Assembly: GCA_027596035.1 (NCBI GenBank)
Contig: JADGJA010000016.1
Coordinates: 1 to 64,000 of the forward strand
Reading direction: 5' to 3'
DNA: 64,000 bases
Source of the DNA: Thoreauomyces humboldtii
Taxonomy: Eukaryota; Chytridiomycota; Chytridiomycetes; Spizellomycetales; Powellomycetaceae
Within the stretch, counting starts at the first letter, position 1. Each line of letters opens with the position of its first letter. The translations under genes and the position numbers were made by a program. The notes beneath the pieces are model-generated. The model worked only from the letters and a program-made list of their open reading frames with translations, did no database searches and had not been told where the DNA came from. Shown one piece after another: positions 22,870 through 35,822 of the stretch.

Positions 22870-23380
22870 CTACTCGGTGCAGGTGAAGTGGGTTTCCCAG
22901 CCGATGAGGCGGATAGCAGAGCACTGTAAAGTGTGCTTGGCGAACTTGCAGATGGTCTTGCTGTAGACAGGTAACTGTGAGTAAAAGTTACGGGAAATCC
23001 GGATGCAGAAGCAAGCCTACATACCTCAACTTGGCGAAGGGCAGAACCTCGACGCAGAGAGACGACTCTTTGATGCAGTTGCCGCAAGTGGCGAGGACCG
23101 AGGCAAAATTCTTGGTGGCGACGAGGCTTGCGCATTTGGGGATGATCTTGTTGGGGCACTGGCCACGAGCGAGCAGGTGGGTAGGGACAGGGGCCTCGGA
23201 GTAGAGCTCCTCAGCGTTACCGTTGCGAGAGGCAGAAAGGTACTCGTCATAGAGGTCGGACAGCAGCGAGGAGGTGGGTGGCAGCTTGGCAAGCTCGAAA
23301 GCGGATGCCTGGGGAGCGGCTGACCCCATGGTAGCAGAGCCAAGAACGGCGGCAATGAGGAGAGACTTGATGGCGACCAT
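22870..23380 (-). CDS. Small secreted 8-cysteine protein
   Basis: No family is recognised. Two exons, 23025-23380 and 22870-22960, are joined over a 64-nt intron (GTATGT...CTACAG) and give 148 residues. A signal peptide (MVAIKSLLIAAVLGSATMGSA) comes first, then a Ser/Leu-rich segment without cysteines (about 22-80). HLLARG precedes a C-terminal domain with eight cysteines, including CGNC and a final FTCTE. This looks like a pro-peptide followed by a disulfide-rich mature domain, a layout common in secreted fungal effectors and surface proteins; that role is inference. It converges with the transglutaminase gene and is the third secreted product within about 6.5 kb. Confidence 0.8.
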
Positions 23381-23478
23381 TTTTGAGAGTGGGATTGTGA
23401 GGGCTTTGAGGAAGGAGAGAGGAGGATGTGTGTTGTTGTCGAGCTGATATCGAAAAGGGTAGCATGCTTGAAGGCCAG

Positions 23479-23486
23479 CTTTTATA
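23479..23486 (-). promoter_or_regulatory. TATA box of the 8-cysteine secreted protein gene
   Basis: TATAAAAG on the minus strand, about 100 nt upstream of the start codon at 23380, the same spacing as at the PMP3 gene. Confidence 0.55.
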
Positions 23487-23549
23487 GGAGAATTTGCATA
23501 GACTAGGATTGCGCTAACATATGAAAAGAGACTGCGTAGGACCTCCATC

Positions 23550-24290
23550 CGACCTCATGTTGTCCCGTTCCTTGTCGAAGCCCGAGCTTAACATATTAGG
23601 TCCTCTGCAGGAAGTCATCCGGCCAAAGGCAGAAATTTCCGGAGCAAATCTTGGACAGTGGACATGACCTGGGGTCAAATGAAAGACTCGGGCCTCGAGG
23701 GCCTCGAGGGAACGCAGGATGATGCCTTGACATGCGCAGGGTCCCGGATCGGTCTTCTTATGCTAGTTTGAAGCTCATTCATCGGTGAATGTGAACTCGG
23801 GAGCTTTTTCATCAGAAACCTTGCTTCAATTGCGTGGTACTAACTCTAATATCTTAGTCATGGACCTACCCTTCAGACTTTTCGTGTTTGTTGATCATGT
23901 TAGTACCAGGCTGGACAGCTTGCGATAGGGCCGGGGGTACTGGGCCTTATACTGGTTGGAGTACCTTTAATGAGGTGAACAGCGGAGTGGTAAAGAACCG
24001 CATCTGAGGGTGCGTCAGTGGTGTTGGGGCCTCGAAGTTGCCATCGTGACGTTGGCCATTGACCCTGGGCCGCTAGCACCGACAACCATCCATTTCTGAC
24101 GTTCTGGACGCAGGAGAGAAGAGGTGTTTGCTGTTCTTTCTCTCTCGAGGCTCCAAGATTGCGGCTACGCCGCTACGGGCTACAGACCACAGTGCCATAA
24201 TCTGTCGAAAGTGCAAAAAACTTCGCCATACTCAAAAAAGCAAACCCCGATGAATGTTGCTGCATTCATGAGAACATCGTCCTTCTCTAT
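23550..24290. other. Intergenic region without supported gene
   Basis: No coding frame is supported. A 9-nt unit (cctcgaggg) is directly repeated at about 23694-23712. Base composition shifts to more A+T than in the neighbouring genes. Confidence 0.45.
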
Positions 24291-24361
24291 TCCCCATCAG
24301 GGAATCGAACCCTGGCCATGCCGGTGAGAGCGGCAGATCCTAACCACTGGACCAATGAGGA
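24291..24361 (-). tRNA. tRNA-Glu (anticodon CTC)
   Basis: The minus strand folds into a 71-nt tRNA cloverleaf without an intron. The 7-bp acceptor stem pairs TCCTCAT with ATGGGGA (one T-G pair). The D-arm contains AGTGGTTA, the anticodon stem TGCCG/CGGCA encloses CTCTCAC with anticodon CTC, and the T-arm is CAGGG-TTCGATT-CCCTG. The B-box GGTTCGATTCC is intact. It decodes GAG (Glu). The 3' CCA is not encoded, as is normal in eukaryotes. Confidence 0.95.
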
Positions 24362-24664
24362 AGTTACATGTAGGCGTAAAGTGTTAGAACAAGTACAGTG
24401 CCAAAACCTCTCAGAAAGTGATGTCCGATCGTTTCGTTCGGCCCGAGTTGTAGGATTGGAGAGAGCCCTGGACGTGCTGAGGAGCATCATTTGCCGTCTG
24501 GTGAGATAGGATGTCGAGAAGTGTTCGGGACACGGCTGTGTGTACGGTCCAAACAGAGGCGTGAGACGCATAGCCCATCTATTATTCGACTTGCAAGACC
24601 GCCCGCACCTCAAGTCCTCATTCCAAACAGTAGAAAGGGAATGGTGATCCACCAGGTTGATCGA

Positions 24665-24859
24665 TTAGGGATCCAGATCCGCGCGATCGAGTTTGGCGAG
24701 GTACAGCTCCACTGAAGCCTCGTTGTATCCTGCGGTCCCCTTGACTGCGACATGAGAGAGTTTGGGAGTAATCATGCAGTCGATCCGAGATTGGAACGCG
24801 CAAGATGAGGCGTGTGGTTGTTGAGAGGGTCGTGGGAAAGGGCCACGTTTGGCTGTCAT
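24665..24859 (-). CDS. Possible small gene or exon, unknown function
   Basis: A 64-residue frame starting at an ATG at 24859. Its C-terminal half (ITPKLSHVAVKGTAGYNEAS, then VELYLAKLDRADLDP) has an amphipathic look and codon choice like nearby genes. There is no known domain. It might be the last exon of a longer gene or a chance frame, and only the coding-like pattern supports it. Confidence 0.25.
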   Translation of the reverse strand: MTAKRGPFPRPSQQPHASSCAFQSRIDCMITPKLSHVAVKGTAGYNEASVELYLAKLDRADLDP

Positions 24860-25152
24860 CACCAACGCGAAACCGCATCACTTTCCCCCCGAGCTTTCTT
24901 CAACCATAAATACAGTACACCTCCTTGCCTGGCATCTTGCGAACCTGCCAACAAAGCAATAGCAACTGCACTCGGGCAAGAAGAGCTCAACGTTTACGGC
25001 AGTCGAATAGTACCTGGGACTAGCAACACGCCTTGGGACTACACGCGCGCGCGCCGCAACTCTCGCCCACGACCGCTAGCCTGTTTCTCCAGCACCTCCG
25101 CACTTTCCCTGCTCAGAGTCCCTACCGCCAATCACCTTGAACCTGTCTCGTA

Positions 25153-26204
<1,052 letters not shown>

Positions 26205-26479
26205 TCTTGGGATAGCCCAGCACAAGAGCTTCTTTATGCCGACGAATCGTTTCTTTTGACCTTTCTCCTGTTTCTTTTCGAGGCTGTAGCCCGCCATGCC
26301 GCAATGTTTATGTTGTTTTTGTTGTGGACGCTTCGGTTCCGTTCCTTAGCACTGATGGTGATGATGTAGACCTCTCGGACCGCAATGTTATGTACAAATT
26401 TGAGATAGTAAAAAGAGGGGAAGATACGCTTCGCGGGCACTGGGTTATCTACGACAAAAAAAGGACAACGTCCAGCAGG

Positions 26480-28697
26480 TCACTGCAAGCGCACACCATC
26501 GAAGCTCGAGCTGAACTCGCGCATGAACTCGTCGCCATCATCTTCGAGACCATCGCCGATCGAATCCGATTCTTCCTCCTCCGAAGACGAAGGGGCACCG
26601 CTGTCCCATGGCTGGTAGAGTGGATCGATGTAAGTGCGCGAGACAGGGAGGGAGACGGGATCGAAGGGAAAGAAGGAGTCGAGGCGGCCTTCCGTGCCGG
26701 TGAACGTGGTGGACGCGGTGGCAGCGGTGGAGGACGAAGCCGCTACGGATCCGTTGCTGGTGGTGGAGTTGAGAGTGCTGGGCGTGGCCATGTAAAAGAT
26801 GTCGAGACTGTGCGTGCGTCGGGTGAACTCTGTTACGATGCTCTGCGAGCAGACCTGACGGACGAAGCGTATGTCAGTCTACACCCCAAAAGTTGAGACT
26901 ACGATATCCCCACGACTCACCCTCAACGGCGCGAAACGAGACAGAAGCACCCTCTGGAAATCCTTGAGCTCTGGTGGTAGCATGCCGTATCGAACCGTTC
27001 CCAGATCCATCCCATCGCCGCCCATCAACTGCCTCCACCTGAAGCAAAAGACGTAGAGAATGGCCTGCACGGCTGAGTAGAAAACAGCGAAGCGTTCCAC
27101 GTCAGGCTGCTGCACGCCCGAGCTCAGACCACGCATGGCCGAACCGTCGTTGGTCTCGACGTATGCATACGCCCACCCGTGTAGAAGCTTCAGACATGTC
27201 CGCACGGACGCGAGGGTCAGATATCGTGCTCGTGCAATGAAGCTACCGAGGTAAGAGGAGGCTGACACACGGATTACGGACGGAGCGGACACGTCGAACA
27301 GCTTTCCAACCAGCATGCCCATGAAAAGCTCGGGGAAAGTGTTGTCGAGGGAACACATGTAGAACCACAGGAATTGCGTGCATCGCAGTCGGTGGGTCGG
27401 CAAAGCTGTCCGCTCAAAAATGTCCAGCATGACGTCGAAGAGCGTCCGGAGTGGGTCGCCCGGGTTGTTTTGCGCAAAGTCGTGGATGTACTGGAAGACG
27501 AGACGGAGCATGGCGTCCAGCTTCTCGACGACTTGCACAAAGTCTACCGTCACTGGCACGATACCATCTTCGTCCTCAGAGTCAAACACAAGGTCATCTT
27601 CATCCATATCCCCATTAGCGTCTGTGTGAGCGGAGGACGTGGTATGTTTGGCCCAAAGCCCATCTGCGCTGTTGATATCCGTAGCCGACACGGTTTGCTG
27701 AACGGCTTCCCACAGGTCGTCATCGAGATCCTCCAATTCCACCTGAATCTCTACCTAAAAGAAGAACGAGTCAGCGTCGGTGAATTTCGAGGATGGTCCT
27801 CCTAGGTACGCACATCGACTTGAACGATCCTATCCAAAATGAGCGCAAGAACTTGATCTCGCAACACCGGAGCGTAATCAAGCATCCGTAGCACGTTGCG
27901 AAGAAAGTAAACATGCACGTCTAATGGCTCGCGCTTGTGGGGGTGGTGATCGGTTATGACTGGAAGCATGAAAGATGGACCGGTGGGTATGAGAGCCAAG
28001 ACGCCTTGTAGCATTGCGTGTACGCGGTCAAAGTGCTCGGATGGGGTCAGAGTAGTGGAATTTGCTAAAAAAGCGGACTTGGCATCAGCATGGGAAAGGC
28101 ATATGCACCGAGCGAGACTTGGGTGTTCCTTACATGAGCGCAGATTCGCAACCAGCATCTTGGCCACGGGTAGGACGTGGACTCCATGCGCACTGACGAG
28201 ATTTTCCAAGAGACGCTGATAAAGTATTGCCGATTCTGCGTCCAGATCGTACCAGTTCAGGCCAAGAATGGCTGCCACCAGGTTGTTGAAGATGGGAGTG
28301 AAGGATGATACGATTTGACTGCAGGCGTGCAGCCAGTGCCGGAGGAGTGGGAGTGGAATAGAGTTGGGGACGGGCGACTTTCGGGCGAGAAGGGCTACGA
28401 TCTCAAGATACAAGACTGGGTCGCCCTGAAAGTTGTCGAAGTTGCAAGCGTCAGCGGAGGAGGTGAAAGAAGTGCAAAGAAACTCTTTTGCACGCAAGCA
28501 CACACCTCCAGCTTGCGCTTCATGGACTGGGCGAGATAGAAGAGAACTCTGGCGGGATCGTCAAGGGTGCCGGACATCAGAATCTGATACTCTGTCCGCG
28601 GTGGGGTTTCGGGCATGTCGAAGCGCACAGTCTTGAGCGACTTGCCAGCCGGGGTGAGGACGGATGACATTGGATATGGACTCACTGCGGAGACCAT
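26480..28697 (-). CDS. RRN3: RNA polymerase I-specific transcription initiation factor RRN3 (TIF-IA)
   Basis: RRN3 bridges RNA polymerase I and the core factor at rDNA promoters and is a growth-control point. The product has the HEAT-repeat signature of the family: HWLHACSQIVSSFTPIFNNLVAAILGLN, GVHVLPVAKMLVANLRS, EPLDVHVYFLRNVLRMLDYAPVLRDQVLALILDRIVQVDV, then an acidic loop (DLVFDSEDEDG), and THRLRCTQFLWFYMCSLD and SYLGSFIARARYLTLASVRTCLKLL. A Ser/Thr-rich segment and the acidic C-terminus (SSSEEEESDSIGDGLEDDGDE) follow. Introns near 28445-28505, 28060-28133, 27757-27808 and 26862-26925 are inferred from frame changes. I chose the ATG at 28697; the next one, at 28670, is equally possible, while the longer open frame upstream starts only with GTG. 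Confidence 0.92.
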
Positions 28698-29004
28698 CAC
28701 GGGAAGTGTGGCTGCCTGCGTGGAACAAGAGTGCGCCACGTCGTCGGGAAATAAAGTGAAGAACGTATCCGTTTAGGCCCAAGGCAACAAGTCGCGAGAA
28801 GGGTATGCACTGGGTGGTTGGCCCGGAAGGGTATTGTCAGCGGGATGTGAGGCTATTATATCGTCTACAGTTTTATATCAAGCTCCTTCGAGGTAATGAG
28901 CAAGTCTATAGTTCTTTTGCTCGTGTAGAATTGTAGGTGTGAGGTGACGAAGTGTTCAAGTAGAGGCGAGGTGTGAGGTCAAAGAAAAAGAAAAAGAAAG
29001 GGAA

Positions 29005-30388
<1,384 letters not shown>

Positions 30389-30696
30389 GAAGCGGCGTCG
30401 GACTGCTGCGCCACTCATGTAGATACCGCGCCTGTACTTAGACTTTACAGCAAAAGACTCTGTTATTTATCATCATACATGTAGCATCGTACACGCTGCC
30501 TTGTCGTTCCCTTGCACTGCTATGGAAATGCTTCTGGGTCATGTGAGGTAGCATCGCGACCGCCGCCGAGTTGCTTCTTGTGTGTCGAAAAGGGAAGGCT
30601 GCTCTGCCGTGACCGTTGCGGCGAAAGCTTGCAATCACCGGGCATCGTCCAACACATTCCTACTTTGCACCGTGCACCTCTGGACCGTACCTCGCA

Positions 30697-31409
30697 ATGA
30701 GGGCCCCATCCCTTCTGACGGCTCTCGCCACTTTCCTGTTCTGTGCTCGCAGCGTCGCCGCGACTACTCTTACATATCGGATGGAACCTCACGAACGGGC
30801 CTGCTTTTACACCAATGCGAAGGCGGCCGGCGAGAAGATTGCATTCTACTTTGCGGTACGCAACTTTCGTTGATCCGCCGGGACAAGCCATATTCATCCA
30901 AGGATGATCCTTAGGTGCAATCTGGGGGAGCGTTCGACGTGGACTACGACGTCACGGGACCATCCAACGAAGAGATCCTCACCGGCCACAAGGAGCGACA
31001 AGGCGACTTTGTTTTCAACTCAAAGGCCGCCGGCGAGCACTCGTTCTGCTTCAGCAACACCATGTCGACCTTCACCGAGAAGACGATAGACTTCGACATC
31101 ACGGCGGAACACGAGCAGAGCATCGCGTCGCCCGTCGCCCACGACCTCGCAGGTCGAGAGGACGCGAAGAGGGACATTCGACCGCTCGAGGAGAGCGTGA
31201 CGAGGCTGCACGGACTCGCGGGCGTGCTGGGGAGGCATCAAAAGTACTTTCGTACGAGGGAGAACAGGAACTTTGACACGGTCAGGTCCACCCAGAGCAG
31301 GATCTTCTGGTTCGGAACGCTGGAGGCGGTGCTTTTGGTCGTCACTGCTGCCTTCCAGGTCTTCGTCATTCAGATCTTCTTCATCAGGAGCGGGAAGTCG
31401 AGGGTGTAG
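30697..31409 (+). CDS. p24 family cargo receptor (EMP24/GP25L/ERP type)
   Basis: A p24 protein of ER-Golgi COPII/COPI vesicles. Two exons, 30697-30855 and 30915-31409, join in phase 0 (FYFA to VQSGG) and give about 217 residues. Order: signal peptide (MRAPSLLTALATFLFCARSVA), GOLD domain with the conserved Cys pair (ACFY...FCFSN, about residues 33-100), a heptad-like linker, and one membrane helix near the C-terminus (TLEAVLLVVTAAFQVFVIQIFF). The short tail FFIRSGKSRV keeps the FF signal for COPII but lacks the classical KKXX retrieval end. ILTGHKERQGDFVF and MSTFTEKTIDFDI resemble the gamma (ERP2/3/4, TMED5) branch; the exact subfamily is uncertain. Confidence 0.92.
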
Positions 31410-31566
31410 GGAATGATGCTGCACATCAAGTCCTTTCTGCATTTTTGCTCGTTTCCTCATCGGCCTCTGCCATACCAATTTATTTGAGACCCCTCCGTCG
31501 GTCTGACGCCCACGACAAAAAATCAAGCCTTCTTCTGTTCGATTCTACCTATTGAACGAAGGATCC

Positions 31567-32716
31567 TTACTCTGGCATATCCAGAATCGTGTTCAGCGCA
31601 TTGGCAAGGTTGTACTCCAGGGCAAGCTCTTTGGCGCGGTTTAATGGGATCCTAAATGGAGTCAGGACGGTCAGTATTTACCAGAGGAGGGCTAGAGAAC
31701 AAAGAAACCGGCGGACAAGCACGAGCCTGCGAAACAAGAACATACCACGTTCCCTGGTACTTTCCGTATCCGCCCTGGATCTTTTCGTGTACTCCGACAT
31801 GTACGTCCCGCTCGAGTATCTTTGTCCGCTTGCTCTTGTCGATGTCGGCGGCCTTTATGATCTGCGTGGCGTTCATCCAGCTGTCCGACTTGCGTCGCAT
31901 GACGCCGACACCGTTGGGCGAGTTCATCTCGTACACGGGCGTGTTGCTGTAGGTGGCCTCCCAGAGTCCAGGACGTGTCGCGGGAGTGCGGCTTGGAAGA
32001 GCCGGAGGAGGTCGTTTCGTATTTCCGTTGCCATCGCCGAGCGATCCAACGCCGCCAGGGCTTTGCGCTAGGGGAACCGTGGTGAAATTTGAGGGACGGA
32101 ACGCGGGCACTGGAACTGGAGAGTAGTATCCCGATTGCTCCTGATTTTGCATATGAGATGATGGTTGAGCGTAGTACGAAGGAGCCTGCTCGAGGTGCTG
32201 TTGTTGTTGCTGAGTGGAATAGGACGATACCCCGCCTGCCCCATATGTTGTCGGAGAACCCTGAAGAGCGTTCGAAGCGGCAGCCGCGGTCAAAAGTTGT
32301 TGAAGCTGCTGACTGTGATCCGATGGCCCTTGCTGCTGCTGTTGTCCCGAGTTTCGATTCGTTGACGGGCGATTCGCCTGCTGCGCGGAGGGTATATGCG
32401 AACGTGGCGGCGGGAAGGCCATGCCGTACGGGGCTGCCAGGTTGTTATTCCGCACGTCCTGTCCCGGTGCCTGCACGTAGACTGGACGATAGTCTTGCAG
32501 TGGGGGAAGGGCGTATCGCGGGTCGTTCCATGGTTCGTAAGCGTTTGGTTGTGGGGGGACGAGAGCGGTGGGATAGGTGGGTGGCGGAGTGGGTGGTGGT
32601 TGCGGGAGGATGAGCGCTGGAAGGTTAGACGCCAGGCCCTCTGCGGCAGATAGAGGAGAGCACGAGGCGAATGAGGGCGGAACGCTGCCCGTGTTAAGCA
32701 GAACCGCTGCTGGCAT
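31567..32716 (-). CDS. APSES/KilA-N transcription factor with C-terminal DNA-binding domain
   Basis: A fungus-specific regulator. The DNA-binding domain lies at the very C-terminus: [61 protein letters not shown], closed by a second exon (31567 to about 31654) adding [27 protein letters not shown]. This resembles the MBP1/SWI4/RES group that controls G1/S genes, but no ankyrin repeats follow. Instead about 250 residues of Gln/Pro/Ser-rich sequence precede the domain. I chose the ATG at 32716 (MPAAVLLN); the frame is open to 33010 with more start options, and a 5' exon is possible. The missing ankyrin region is not merely out of frame: stop, 3' flank and the next gene follow at once. Confidence 0.8.
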
Positions 32717-33298
32717 GAGCAGGCGCAGCGCGAGAGGATAAGGATATTGGCGATAAAACCTGGCTGCGCGGTGCGGCGACGTGAGCAGGAGTGTAGTAAC
32801 AATGCAACCCTCGAGTAGCGTTTCCAAAGATAAGTTTTGTAGACGTTGCTGTTTCCTGCGCAAACGAAAGGACGTGATCTGGGGAATTGCTCGGACGTGG
32901 TGATGTGGTGCGCGCGTTGGTTTGGCGAGGAGGGACCGAGAAAAGGGGAAGAGACAGGCGAGCAGACTCGACACATGCAGCAGCGGTCGCGCAGAGAGCC
33001 CTGTCGACATTGTTCACCCACGCAAGCAGTGCCGACCGAAAGAGGACTCGGTCGGGTTCCAGTTGTTCGCAAACTGACATGAAGTACGAGGCTAAGAGAG
33101 GGAGTTGGCTTACAGGTGTCCAATGAAGGCATACGGGATATCTCTTTGCAACGGGGTGTACTTGGGAAGATCAAGAAACTGAAAAGAATCATTTTGAGCA
33201 GGTTCCCAAGTTGCTCGCAAACGCTGACGCGGGGACCGGCCTCCACGGAGAACGCGGCGAGACAATGTATGATTTAATGTGAACATACGTGATACAGA
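32717..33298. other. 5' region of the APSES gene and 3' flank of eIF2B-alpha
   Basis: The APSES frame stays open to 33010 and may be coding or leader. A segment around 33057-33081 (ttcgcaaactgac) is partly repeated at about 33203-33228 (ctcgcaaacgctgac). No separate gene is supported. Confidence 0.4.
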
Positions 33299-34685
33299 CT
33301 AGGAGATGTAAAACTTTACTAGCTCCTCGCTTACGCCAGATGGCGTTAAAACGCCCACATTCGTAAACAACAAGCTAATGTACTCTGGTGGTGTGTAATC
33401 AATGTGCGGGTTTCGTGGCTTCGTGGATAAATCCATCAGTGCCACGTTTAAGCAAGTAAGCGCTCAACTGGTAGTGATCCTCACCGATATATCTGCAGAG
33501 TCAGTATACTTGAAGTAATCTGGGCGATCTTCTCCCGGCAAGTCGTCCTGATTTAGTGGGAACCACCGCACAAACTTATACTGCTCGGTGACAGCGTAAA
33601 ATGGTTTGTTGGATGCCTTTGCGACAACCGCAATCTGGTATGTTCCGATCTAGGCAGTACCATCAAAGGTTAGCAAAGGCAAACTAGACGGATCGTGCAG
33701 GTGCAAACCTACCTGATTTATCAAACCTCCGTTCTGAACCACTCCTTCGGCTCCCACAATGACCATGTCTACCTTCGCCATGATGGCGCCCACTGCCGAA
33801 TCCAAGATCAGCTCTGCCCTGATGTCGGCTTGCCGGAGCTCAACCACCGCCTTCGTCCCGCTAGGGGTAGGTCTCGTTTCGGTGACGAACACCTTCAGCC
33901 GCTTGTTGCTTTTCCGCGCCTTCTGGAGCAGCAGCATAACGGCGCGAGAGTAGGAATGCACCAGGATCACGGCATTGTCTTTCACGAAGGGCAGCCCGTT
34001 GTCGGCAGCGCGCTCCCGGAAATTCTGATAGTCTGCCAGCTGCTCCTCAAAGCCTTTGAACACCCCCGTCCTCCAATCGTCATCCGATGCCTAGGGGACA
34101 CGAGCGATGTGAGGAAAGAATTCTTTCCCTCTATCGATAATCCTGTGTCTTACGCTCAGCGCGTTGACCGGGCGTTTGAATAACTCAACGCCAGCCTTCA
34201 TTGCAGCGGGTTTATAAGGGAGCTCTTCGAAGGCTCGGGCAAGTGTATCGGCTTTTTGCGCAAACTCGGAAGTCGAGGAAGCTGACGACGCTCAACTCAT
34301 CAATAATCACGGATGATGCTTCAGATTTTCAGCCTTTTGCCTACCTGTGCTGAGTTTCATGATCTCAACCAGAGCCTACATCGATTCGGATTAGTCGGTT
34401 CGAAGTCCTTCAGGAGTTCTGCATCTCCGACTTTCGTACCATAACAACGATTACGCTGTGACGAGAGAAACAGGATTTGAGGTGAGTTTTTCTCAGCCAG
34501 CTTGATGGTCGTCGAACTCCACGCACCTCAATGAGACATCGCGATGCTAAGGAACAAAATTTTGGGTCAGTTCTCCCACTTGGTTTGAAGCATCCGGCGG
34601 CTAGAGCACCCACCTGAGTTTCCAGCTCCTTGACCCATTGCAGAGGAGTCTTGCCTCCATATTCGGGCTCAGAGACTGCGACCAT
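33299..34685 (-). CDS. GCN3: Translation initiation factor eIF2B subunit alpha (GCN3)
   Basis: The regulatory alpha subunit of eIF2B, the exchange factor for eIF2; it senses phosphorylated eIF2 made by GCN2. The gene is split by about eight introns. The N-terminus (from ATG 34685) is pieced together as [59 protein letters not shown], all with matching splice phases. The core is clear: [77 protein letters not shown], then further exons with [19 protein letters not shown] and [34 protein letters not shown]. All match the family order. Together with YIH1 at 58.6 kb, two genes of the GCN2 control pathway lie in this window, though not adjacent. Confidence 0.93.
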
Positions 34686-34907
34686 GACGGTAGAAGTATG
34701 CGTGACTGGCGGAATGTTTTTGACGTGCGAAGTCGAGCGTTTCTGACGGTGAGTGGCTGCAAACCATTAAGACGGGGCGTGGGAAAAGAGGACGACGAGT
34801 CTTGGTTCGGATGGCTGTGCTGAAAATGCGATCGTAACCTTCGTGCAGAGGCTTCAACCCCAAACCCGTTTTCCGCTTCGCACTTCGTTGATAACGGTAT
34901 TGCAACA

Positions 34908-35599
34908 ATGTCCCGCCCAATGAACATGTTCCGCCTCGCCGCCCGTCAGACCATCTCTCGCAGGGGTGTATCCACTCCCGCTGTCGACCAGGCTGCTATC
35001 AAGCAGAACGCACAGGGCCTCGTCAACAAGGCTACTGGTAAGAAGTTCCCACCAAACCTCACTAGAGCCTGCTGGGACTGCTCAAGGATGCCTGCTTTGA
35101 TGCTAGAGACATGCAGAGTGTTGATCAAAGGACGTTTGGGCTGATGGAAGCATGAGCGAGAAGGCTACGTCAATTTCATTTGCTCATGTTGACGGACTGA
35201 CGAACTTGTCAACCCTCAGCGTTCGCGGAGCCGTTCATCTACTACACTCGCGTTGGCCTCGAGTTCTTCCGCTCGGTCGCTGTTCACCAGAAGATCGCCA
35301 TTCCCGCCGTTGACAACGGCATCAACGGCATCACCGGGTTCTACAGCGCCTTCAGGAACGGTGCGTGGAAGAAGGTCACCCTTCGTCAGACCGGTCAGCT
35401 CGCCATCGAGGGAGTCAAGATCTCGGGCTTCTTCCTTGCCGGAGAGATGCTCGGACGGGGATCCGTCATTGGCTACCAGATCCACGGGTATGGTTGGAGG
35501 AAGTGCAAATGACTCTTTTTCAAATTCCGGAGAACTAACTACAGGATGCCCATCCGCTCAAACAGCGCCGATAACCAGGACGTAGATGGCGGGCACTAG
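34908..35599 (+). CDS. ATP20: Mitochondrial ATP synthase subunit g
   Basis: A membrane subunit of the F1Fo-ATP synthase needed for dimer formation at cristae rims. A basic presequence (MFRLAARQTISRRGVS) is followed by KQNAQGLVNKATG, then FIYYTRVGLEFFRSVAVHQKIAIP and the membrane helix GFFLAGEMLGRGSVIGY with the GxxxG-type dimerisation pattern. Three exons: 34908 to about 35038, about 35220-35487 and about 35546-35599. The last adds the short tail MPIRSNSADNQDVDGGH, whose boundary I trust less. It is divergent from the eIF2B-alpha gene with only about 220 nt between the two start codons. Confidence 0.88.
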
Positions 35600-35822
35600 A
35601 ACGATCTCTTGTTTTATTTCTATGATTATTGAATTACAAGCGGACTTGCATTTTTCAATCAATCGGCGGGGAAAGACAACTATGAGATTGCATATTTGAC
35701 TGCAGGCTCTGCGAGCTGAGTCAATATGTTAGACGAACTATATGGCATGGAGGGACACTGGAGTAGGTACAAAAGTCACATAGGTAAAGGGGTGCTCGAC
35801 CGGCGCGGGGCGTTACGTTGGT

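Noticed and set aside
26324..26896. 190-codon plus-strand frame opposite the RRN3 3' end
   Set aside because: It mirrors the Ser/Glu-rich RRN3 tail and has no domain of its own.
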